Of a stretch of DNA of 64,000 bases, positions 55,401 through 64,000 are shown one piece after another. The DNA is from Steinernema hermaphroditum (lineage: Eukaryota; Nematoda; Chromadorea; Rhabditida; Steinernematidae). A program made the position numbers and the translations under genes. The stretch is from positions 12,028,001-12,092,000 of the forward strand of contig CM059622.1 in the NCBI GenBank assembly GCA_030435675.1. Direction: 5' to 3'. Below the pieces are notes generated by a model that saw only the letters and a list, made by a program, of their open reading frames with translations, was not told the DNA's origin and did no database searches. Numbering within the stretch: position 1 is the stretch's first letter; the number at the start of each line of letters is the position of its first letter.

Positions 55401-58400
55401 AAACTAAGATAGTCCACAGTAATCCCAACGGGAATAGGCGCGTTCGATCAGGCTCGTGCAGTTCTACAAGATCCAATCATAAAAATGCTATGGTACTTTG
55501 GAGCAGGAGGGTCAGATGCAGAACTCTTTGTATGAACAAGGCCCTATCTGTCTCGAATTGAAAGTTTTGCAGGAAACTAGGATAGTCCACAGGAATCCCA
55601 ACGGGAATAGGCGCGTTCGATCAGGCTCGTGCAGTTCTACAAGATCCAATCATAAAAATGCTATAGTACTTTGGAGCAGGAGGGTCAGATGCAAAACTCT
55701 TTGTATGAACAAGGCCCTATCTGTCTCGAATTGAAAGTTTTGCAGGAAACTAAGATAGTCCACAGTAATCCCAACGGGAATAGGCGCGTTCGATCAGGCT
55801 CGTGCAGTTCTACAAGATCCAATCATAAAAATGCTATAGTACTTTGGAGCAGGAGGGTCAGATGCAGAGCTTTTGGTATGAGCAAGAGCCCTGCTGTCTC
55901 GAATTGAAAGTTTTGCAGGAAACTAAGATAGTCCGCAGGAAATCCAACGAGAATAGGCGCGTTCGATCAGGCTCGTGCAGTTCTACGAGATCCAATCATA
56001 AAAATGCTATGGTACTTTGGAGCAGGAGGGTCAGATGCAGAACTCTTTGTATGAGCAAGGACCCTGCTGTCTCGAATTGAAAGTTTTGCAGGAAACTAAG
56101 ATAGTCCACAGTAAATCCAACGAGAATAGGCGCGTTCGATCAGGCTCGTGCAGTTCTACGAGATCCAATCATAAAAATGCTATGGTACTTTGGAGCAGGA
56201 GGGTCAGATGCAGAGCTTTTGGTATGAGCAAGAGCCCTGCTGTCTCGAATTGAAAGTTTTGCAGGAAACTAAGATAGTCCACAGTAATCCCAACGGGAAT
56301 AGGCGCGTTCGATCAGGCTCGTGCAGTTCTACAAGATCCAATCATAAAAATGCTATGGTACTTTGGAGCAGGAGGGTCAGATGCAGAACTCTTTGTATGA
56401 ACAAGGCCCTATCTGTCTCGAATTGAAAGTTTTGCAGGAAACTAGGATAGTCCACAGGAATCCCAACGGGAATAGGCGCGTTCGATCAGGCTCGTGCAGT
56501 TCTACAAGATCCAATCATAAAAATGCTATAGTACTTTGGAGCAGGAGGGTCAGATGCAGAACTCTTTGTATGAGCAAGGCCCTATCTGTCTCGAATTGAA
56601 AGTTTTGCAGGAAACTAGGATAGTCCACAGGAATCCCAACGGGAATAGGCGCGTTCGATCAGGCTCGTGCAGTTCTACAAGATCCAATCATAAAAATGCT
56701 ATGGTACTTTGGAGCAGGAGGGTCAGATGCAGAACTCTTTGTATGAACAAGGCCCTATCTGTCTCGAATTGAAAGTTTTGCAGGAAACTAAGATAGTCCA
56801 CAGTAAATCCAACGAGAATAGGCGCGTTCGATCAGGCTCGTGCAGTTCTACAAGATCCAATCATAAAAATGCTATGGTACTTTGGAGCAGGAGGGTCAGA
56901 TGCAGAACTCTTTGTATGAACAAGGCCCTATCTGTCTCGAATTGAAAGTTTTGCAGGAAACTAAGATAGTCCGCAGGAAATCCAACGGGAATAGGCGCGT
57001 TCGATCAGGCTCGTGCAGTTCTACAAGATCCAATCATAAAAATGCTATAGTACTTTGGAGCAGGAGGGTCAGATGCAAAACTCTTTGTATGAACAAGGCC
57101 CTATCTGTCTCGAATTGAAAGTTTTGCAGGAAACTAAGATAGTCCACAGTAATCCCAACGGGAATAGGCGCGTTCGATCAGGCTCGTGCAGTTCTACAAG
57201 ATCCAATCATAAAAATGCTATGGTACTTTGGAGCAGGAGGGTCAGATGCAGAACTCTTTGTATGAACAAGGCCCTATCTGTCTCGAATTGAAAGTTTTGC
57301 AGGAAACTAAGATAGTCCACAGTAAATCCAACGAGAATAGGCGCGTTCGATCAGGCTCGTGCAGTTCTACGAGATCCAATCATAAAAATGCTATGGTACT
57401 TTGGAGCAGGAGGGTCAGATGCAGAACTCTTTGTATGAGCAAGGACCCTGCTGTCTCGAATTGAAAGTTTTGCAGGAAACTAAGATAGTCCACAGTAAAT
57501 CCAACGAGAATAGGCGCGTTCGATCAGGCTCGTGCAGTTCTACGAGATCCAATCATAAAAATGCTATGGTACTTTGGAGCAGGAGGGTCAGATGCAGAGC
57601 TTTTGGTATGAGCAAGAGCCCTGCTGTCTCGAATTGAAAGTTTTGCAGGAAACTAAGATAGTCCACAGTAATCCCAACGGGAATAGGCGCGTTCGATCAG
57701 GCTCGTGCAGTTCTACAAGATCCAATCATAAAAATGCTATGGTACTTTGGAGCAGGAGGGTCAGATGCAGAGCTTTTGGTATGAGCAAGAGCCCTGCTGT
57801 CTCGAATTGAAAGTTTTGCAGGAAACTAAGATAGTCCGCAGGAAATCCAACGAGAATAGGCGCGTTCGATCAGGCTCGTGCAGTTCTACGAGATCCAATC
57901 ATAAAAATGCTATGGTACTTTGGAGCAGGAGGGTCAGATGCAGAACTCTTTGTATGAGCAAGGACCCTGCTGTCTCGAATTGAAAGTTTTGCAGGAAACT
58001 AAGATAGTCCACAGTAAATCCAACGAGAATAGGCGCGTTCGATCAGGCTCGTGCAGTTCTACGAGATCCAATCATAAAAATGCTATGGTACTTTGGAGCA
58101 GGAGGGTCAGATGCAGAGCTTTTGGTATGAGCAAGAGCCCTGCTGTCTCGAATTGAAAGTTTTGCAGGAAACTAAGATAGTCCACAGTAATCCCAACGGG
58201 AATAGGCGCGTTCGATCAGGCTCGTGCAGTTCTACAAGATCCAATCATAAAAATGCTATGGTACTTTGGAGCAGGAGGGTCAGATGCAGAACTCTTTGTA
58301 TGAACAAGGCCCTATCTGTCTCGAATTGAAAGTTTTGCAGGAAACTAGGATAGTACACAGGAATCCCAACGGGAATAGGCGCGTTCGATCAGGCTCGTGC

Positions 58401-59649
58401 AGTTCTACAAGATCCAATCATAAAAATGCTATAGTACTTTGGAGCAGGAGGGTCAGATGCAGAACTCTTTGTATGAGCAAGGCCCTATCTGTCTCGAATT
58501 GAAAGTTTTGCAGGAAACTAGGATAGTCCACAGGAATCCCAACGGGAATAGGCGCGTTCGATCAGGCTCGTGCAGTTCTACAAGATCCAATCATAAAAAT
58601 GCTATGGTACTTTGGAGCAGGAGGGTCAGATGCAGAACTCTTTGTATGAACAAGGCCCTATCTGTCTCGAATTGAAAGTTTTGCAGGAAACTAAGATAGT
58701 CCGCAGGAAATCCAACGGGAATAGGCGCGTTCGATCAGGCTCGTGCAGTTCTACAAGATCCAATCATAAAAATGCTATAGTACTTTGGAGCAGGAGGGTC
58801 AGATGCAGAACTCTTTGTATGAGCAAGGCCCTATCTGTCTCGAATTGAAAGTTTTGCAGGAAACTAGGATAGTCCACAGGAATCCCAACGGGAATAGGCG
58901 CGTTCGATCAGGCTCGTGCAGTTCTACAAGATCCAATCATAAAAATGCTATGGTACTTTGGAGCAGGAGGGTCAGATGCAGAACTCTTTGTATGAACAAG
59001 GCCCTATCTGTCTCGAATTGAAAGTTTTGCAGGAAACTAAGATAGTCCGCAGGAAATCCAACGGGAATAGGCGCGTTCGATCAGGCTCGTGCAGTTCTAC
59101 AAGATCCAATCATAAAAATGCTATAGTACTTTGGAGCAGGAGGGTCAGATGCAAAACTATTTGTATGAACAAGGCCCTATCTGTCTCGAATTGAAAGTTT
59201 TGCAGGAAACTAGGATAGTCCACAGGAATCCCAACGGGAATAGGCGCGTTCGATCAGGCTCGTGCAGTTCTACAAGATCCAATCATAAAAATGCTATAGT
59301 ACTTTGGAGCAGGAGGGTCAGATGCAAAACTATTTGTATGAACAAGGCCCTATCTGTCTCGAATTGAAAGTTTTGCAGGAAACTAAGATAGTCCACAGTA
59401 ATCCCAACGGGAATAGGCGCGTTCGATCAGGCTCGTGCAGTTCTACAAGATCCAATCATAAAAATGCTATAGTACTTTGGAGCAGGAGGGTCAGATGCAG
59501 AGCTTTTGGTATGAGCAAGGGCCCTGCTGTCTCGAATTGAAAGTTTTGCAGGAAACTAAGATAGTCCGCAGGAAATCCAACGGGAATAGGCGCGTTCGAT
59601 CAGGCTCGTGCAGTTCTACAAGATCCAATCATAAAAATGCTATGGTACT

Positions 59650-61033
59650 TTGGAGCAGGAGGGTCAGATGCAGAACTCTTTGTATGAACAAGGCCCTATC
59701 TGTCTCGAATTGAAAGTTTTGCAGGAAACTAGGATAGTCCACAGGAATCCCAACGGGAATAGGCGCGTTCGATCAGGCTCGTGCAGTTCTACAAGATCCA
59801 ATCATAAAAATGCTATAGTACTTTGGAGCAGGAGGGTCAGATGCAAAACTATTTGTATGAACAAGGCCCTATCTGTCTCGAATTGAAAGTTTTGCAGGAA
59901 ACTAAGATAGTCCACAGTAATCCCAACGGGAATAGGCGCGTTCGATCAGGCTCGTGCAGTTCTACAAGATCCAATCATAAAAATGCTATGGTACTTTGGA
60001 GCAGGAGGGTCAGATGCAGAACTCTTTGTATGAACAAGGCCCTATCTGTCTCGAATTGAAAGTTTTGCAGGAAACTAGGATAGTCCACAGGAATCCCAAC
60101 GGGAATAGGCGCGTTCGATCAGGCTCGTGCAGTTCTACAAGATCCAATCATAAAAATGCTATAGTACTTTGGAGCAGGAGGGTCAGATGCAGAACTCTTT
60201 GTATGAGCAAGGCCCTATCTGTCTCGAATTGAAAGTTTTGCAGGAAACTAAGATAGTCCACAGTAATCCCAACGGGAATAGGCGCGTTCGATCAGGCTCG
60301 TGCAGTTCTACAAGATCCAATCATAAAAATGCTATGGTACTTTGGAGCAGGAGGGTCAGATGCAGAACTCTTTGTATGAACAAGGCCCTATCTGTCTCGA
60401 ATTGAAAGTTTTGCAGGAAACTAGGATAGTCCACAGGAATCCCAACGGGAATAGGCGCGTTCGATCAGGCTCGTGCAGTTCTACAAGATCCAATCATAAA
60501 AATGCTATAGTACTTTGGAGCAGGAGGGTCAGATGCAGAACTCTTTGTATGAACAAGGCCCTATCTGTCTCGAATTGAAAGTTTTGCAGGAAACTAGGAT
60601 AGTCCACAGGAATCCCAACGGGAATAGGCGCGTTCGATCAGGCTCGTGCAGTTCTACGAGATCCAATCATAAAAATGCTATGGTACTTTGGAGCAGGAGG
60701 GTCAGATGCAGAGCTTTTGGTATGAGCAAGAGCCCTGCTGTCTCGAATTGAAAGTTTTGCAGGAAACTAAGATAGTCCACAGTAATCCCAACGGGAATAG
60801 GCGCGTTCGATCAGGCTCGTGCAGTTCTACAAGATCCAATCATAAAAATGCTATGGTACTTTGGAGCAGGAGGGTCAGATGCAGAACTCTTTGTATGAAC
60901 AAGGCCCTATCTGTCTCGAATTGAAAGTTTTGCAGGAAACTAGGATAGTACACAGGAATCCCAACGGGAATAGGCGCGTTCGATCAGGCTCGTGCAGTTC
61001 TACAAGATCCAATCATAAAAATGCTATAGTACT
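59650..61033 (+). repeat. Eight-monomer block, copy 1 of a 15-monomer-spaced pair
   Basis: The variant order is reproduced at 62245-63628, offset 2595 bp = 15 x 173. It includes a GAGCAAGAGCCC monomer and the rare AGTACACAGG change in the next unit. Confidence 0.8.
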
Positions 61034-64000
61034 TTGGAGCAGGAGGGTCAGATGCAAAACTATTTGTATGAACAAGGCCCTATCTGTCTCGAATTGAAAG
61101 TTTTGCAGGAAACTAAGATAGTCCACAGTAATCCCAACGGGAATAGGCGCGTTCGATCAGGCTCGTGCAGTTCTACAAGATCCAATCATAAAAATGCTAT
61201 GGTACTTTGGAGCAGGAGGGTCAGATGCAGAACTCTTTGTATGAACAAGGCCCTATCTGTCTCGAATTGAAAGTTTTGCAGGAAACTAGGATAGTACACA
61301 GGAATCCCAACGGGAATAGGCGCGTTCGATCAGGCTCGTGCAGTTCTACAAGATCCAATCATAAAAATGCTATAGTACTTTGGAGCAGGAGGGTCAGATG
61401 CAGAACTCTTTGTATGAGCAAGGCCCTATCTGTCTCGAATTGAAAGTTTTGCAGGAAACTAGGATAGTCCACAGGAATCCCAACGGGAATAGGCGCGTTC
61501 GATCAGGCTCGTGCAGTTCTACAAGATCCAATCATAAAAATGCTATGGTACTTTGGAGCAGGAGGGTCAGATGCAGAACTCTTTGTATGAACAAGGCCCT
61601 ATCTGTCTCGAATTGAAAGTTTTGCAGGAAACTAAGATAGTCCGCAGGAAATCCAACGGGAATAGGCGCGTTCGATCAGGCTCGTGCAGTTCTACAAGAT
61701 CCAATCATAAAAATGCTATAGTACTTTGGAGCAGGAGGGTCAGATGCAGAACTCTTTGTATGAGCAAGGCCCTATCTGTCTCGAATTGAAAGTTTTGCAG
61801 GAAACTAGGATAGTCCACAGGAATCCCAACGGGAATAGGCGCGTTCGATCAGGCTCGTGCAGTTCTACAAGATCCAATCATAAAAATGCTATGGTACTTT
61901 GGAGCAGGAGGGTCAGATGCAGAACTCTTTGTATGAACAAGGCCCTATCTGTCTCGAATTGAAAGTTTTGCAGGAAACTAAGATAGTCCGCAGGAAATCC
62001 AACGGGAATAGGCGCGTTCGATCAGGCTCGTGCAGTTCTACAAGATCCAATCATAAAAATGCTATAGTACTTTGGAGCAGGAGGGTCAGATGCAGAGCTT
62101 TTGGTATGAGCAAGGGCCCTGCTGTCTCGAATTGAAAGTTTTGCAGGAAACTAAGATAGTCCGCAGGAAATCCAACGGGAATAGGCGCGTTCGATCAGGC
62201 TCGTGCAGTTCTACAAGATCCAATCATAAAAATGCTATGGTACTTTGGAGCAGGAGGGTCAGATGCAGAACTCTTTGTATGAACAAGGCCCTATCTGTCT
62301 CGAATTGAAAGTTTTGCAGGAAACTAGGATAGTCCACAGGAATCCCAACGGGAATAGGCGCGTTCGATCAGGCTCGTGCAGTTCTACAAGATCCAATCAT
62401 AAAAATGCTATAGTACTTTGGAGCAGGAGGGTCAGATGCAAAACTATTTGTATGAACAAGGCCCTATCTGTCTCGAATTGAAAGTTTTGCAGGAAACTAA
62501 GATAGTCCACAGTAATCCCAACGGGAATAGGCGCGTTCGATCAGGCTCGTGCAGTTCTACAAGATCCAATCATAAAAATGCTATGGTACTTTGGAGCAGG
62601 AGGGTCAGATGCAGAACTCTTTGTATGAACAAGGCCCTATCTGTCTCGAATTGAAAGTTTTGCAGGAAACTAGGATAGTCCACAGGAATCCCAACGGGAA
62701 TAGGCGCGTTCGATCAGGCTCGTGCAGTTCTACAAGATCCAATCATAAAAATGCTATAGTACTTTGGAGCAGGAGGGTCAGATGCAGAACTCTTTGTATG
62801 AGCAAGGCCCTATCTGTCTCGAATTGAAAGTTTTGCAGGAAACTAAGATAGTCCACAGTAATCCCAACGGGAATAGGCGCGTTCGATCAGGCTCGTGCAG
62901 TTCTACAAGATCCAATCATAAAAATGCTATGGTACTTTGGAGCAGGAGGGTCAGATGCAGAACTCTTTGTATGAACAAGGCCCTATCTGTCTCGAATTGA
63001 AAGTTTTGCAGGAAACTAGGATAGTCCACAGGAATCCCAACGGGAATAGGCGCGTTCGATCAGGCTCGTGCAGTTCTACAAGATCCAATCATAAAAATGC
63101 TATAGTACTTTGGAGCAGGAGGGTCAGATGCAGAACTCTTTGTATGAACAAGGCCCTATCTGTCTCGAATTGAAAGTTTTGCAGGAAACTAGGATAGTCC
63201 ACAGGAATCCCAACGGGAATAGGCGCGTTCGATCAGGCTCGTGCAGTTCTACGAGATCCAATCATAAAAATGCTATGGTACTTTGGAGCAGGAGGGTCAG
63301 ATGCAGAGCTTTTGGTATGAGCAAGAGCCCTGCTGTCTCGAATTGAAAGTTTTGCAGGAAACTAAGATAGTCCACAGTAATCCCAACGGGAATAGGCGCG
63401 TTCGATCAGGCTCGTGCAGTTCTACAAGATCCAATCATAAAAATGCTATGGTACTTTGGAGCAGGAGGGTCAGATGCAGAACTCTTTGTATGAACAAGGC
63501 CCTATCTGTCTCGAATTGAAAGTTTTGCAGGAAACTAGGATAGTACACAGGAATCCCAACGGGAATAGGCGCGTTCGATCAGGCTCGTGCAGTTCTACAA
63601 GATCCAATCATAAAAATGCTATAGTACTTTGGAGCAGGAGGGTCAGATGCAGAACTCTTTGTATGAGCAAGGCCCTATCTGTCTCGAATTGAAAGTTTTG
63701 CAGGAAACTAGGATAGTCCACAGGAATCCCAACGGGAATAGGCGCGTTCGATCAGGCTCGTGCAGTTCTACAAGATCCAATCATAAAAATGCTATGGTAC
63801 TTTGGAGCAGGAGGGTCAGATGCAGAACTCTTTGTATGAACAAGGCCCTATCTGTCTCGAATTGAAAGTTTTGCAGGAAACTAAGATAGTCCGCAGGAAA
63901 TCCAACGGGAATAGGCGCGTTCGATCAGGCTCGTGCAGTTCTACAAGATCCAATCATAAAAATGCTATAGTACTTTGGAGCAGGAGGGTCAGATGCAGAA

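Larger units (their letters stand above)
28143..64000 (+). repeat. 173-bp satellite DNA array (about 207 monomers), truncated by window edge
   Basis: The same unit repeats at exactly 173 bp from 28143 to the right edge. The conserved core includes GGAGCAGGAGGGTCAGATGC, CTCGAATTGAAAGTTTTGCA and GCGCGTTCGATCAGGCTCGT. Variation is confined to a few positions: the base in GCTAT(A/G)GTAC; the block AACTCTTTG, AGCTTTTGG or AGATTTTGG; CAAGGGCCCTGCTG versus CAAGGCCCTATCTG; and the block after ATAGTCC. Only two places break the period (44.2 kb and 49.3 kb). Each unit shows an open frame of 78 codons that runs 64 bp into the next, but since 173 is not a multiple of 3 the frame rotates. I treat the frames as non-coding. 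The role is unknown; such arrays are normally heterochromatic. Confidence 0.98.

Noticed and set aside
28180..63865. Around 200 overlapping 78-codon reading frames in the satellite as genes
   Set aside because: They are copies of one frame in a homogenised repeat; the frame rotates because 173 is not a multiple of 3, and variants freely alter residues.
28143..64000. CRISPR array
   Set aside because: Units are contiguous with no unique spacers, and the region is eukaryotic.
28143..64000. Pol III-transcribed satellite (GCGTTCGATCAGG resembles a B-box)
   Set aside because: It deviates from the B-box consensus at the end and no A-box lies at a suitable distance.
28143..64000. CENP-B-box in the satellite monomer
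   Set aside because: TTCG is present, but the following A and CGGG positions do not fit the box.

Overview
The window looks like nuclear DNA of a rhabditid-type nematode. The signs are multi-exon genes with very short introns (mostly 38-54 nt, many ending TTTCAG), splice-acceptor-like tracts just upstream of start codons (possible spliced-leader trans-splicing), TGATAA (GATA-factor) motifs, and families expanded in nematodes: secreted multi-C-type-lectin-domain proteins, serpentine chemoreceptors and SLC17-like MFS carriers. The MDAVPY... family at 24.4-27.5 kb and the overall style remind me of Steinernema. That genus call is from memory and was not tested.

Layout. 1-6.6 kb (minus strand): two tandem paralogous genes for secreted proteins made of serial C-type lectin domains (CTLDs). 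The upstream one (2922-6578) is complete, with 9 exons, 1101 aa and 8 CTLDs. The other runs off the left edge. 7.4-13.6 kb (plus): three related intronless 7TM chemoreceptors. The first two are recent duplicates, and the duplication carried a relic of the lectin gene with it (10217-10465). A 1.07-kb fold-back element with two exact-length 331-bp arms, each holding a degenerate tRNA-like unit, lies between them, next to a 15-bp minisatellite. 15.0-19.2 kb (plus): two tandem 8-exon MFS transporter genes. The second is frameshifted. 19.7-20.6 kb: an internally deleted, dead mariner element. 21.1-22.1 kb (plus): a three-exon 7TM receptor gene. 23.35-23.63 kb (minus): a small two-exon gene for a 76-aa secreted or single-pass protein. 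24.4-27.5 kb (minus): two tandem copies of a nematode orphan family, the second frame-broken, with shredded third-copy fragments between them.

28.14 kb to the right edge is one uninterrupted 173-bp satellite array of about 207 monomers, with an orphan copy 5 kb outside it (22.95-23.16 kb). Monomer length is almost perfectly fixed. Diagnostic variants show higher-order repeats in which blocks of 5-10 monomers recur at spacings that are exact multiples of 173. One A-rich corrupted patch at 44.2-44.44 kb looks like a sequence or assembly defect. The 78-codon open frames in every monomer are a by-product of homogenisation and are not annotated as genes.

The CTLD proteins are probably gut-expressed, secreted recognition or defence proteins. 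The receptors are probably sensory. The carriers may move organic anions or phosphate. Nothing suggests one shared pathway: the region reads as a fast-evolving, duplication-rich flank of a heterochromatic satellite block.
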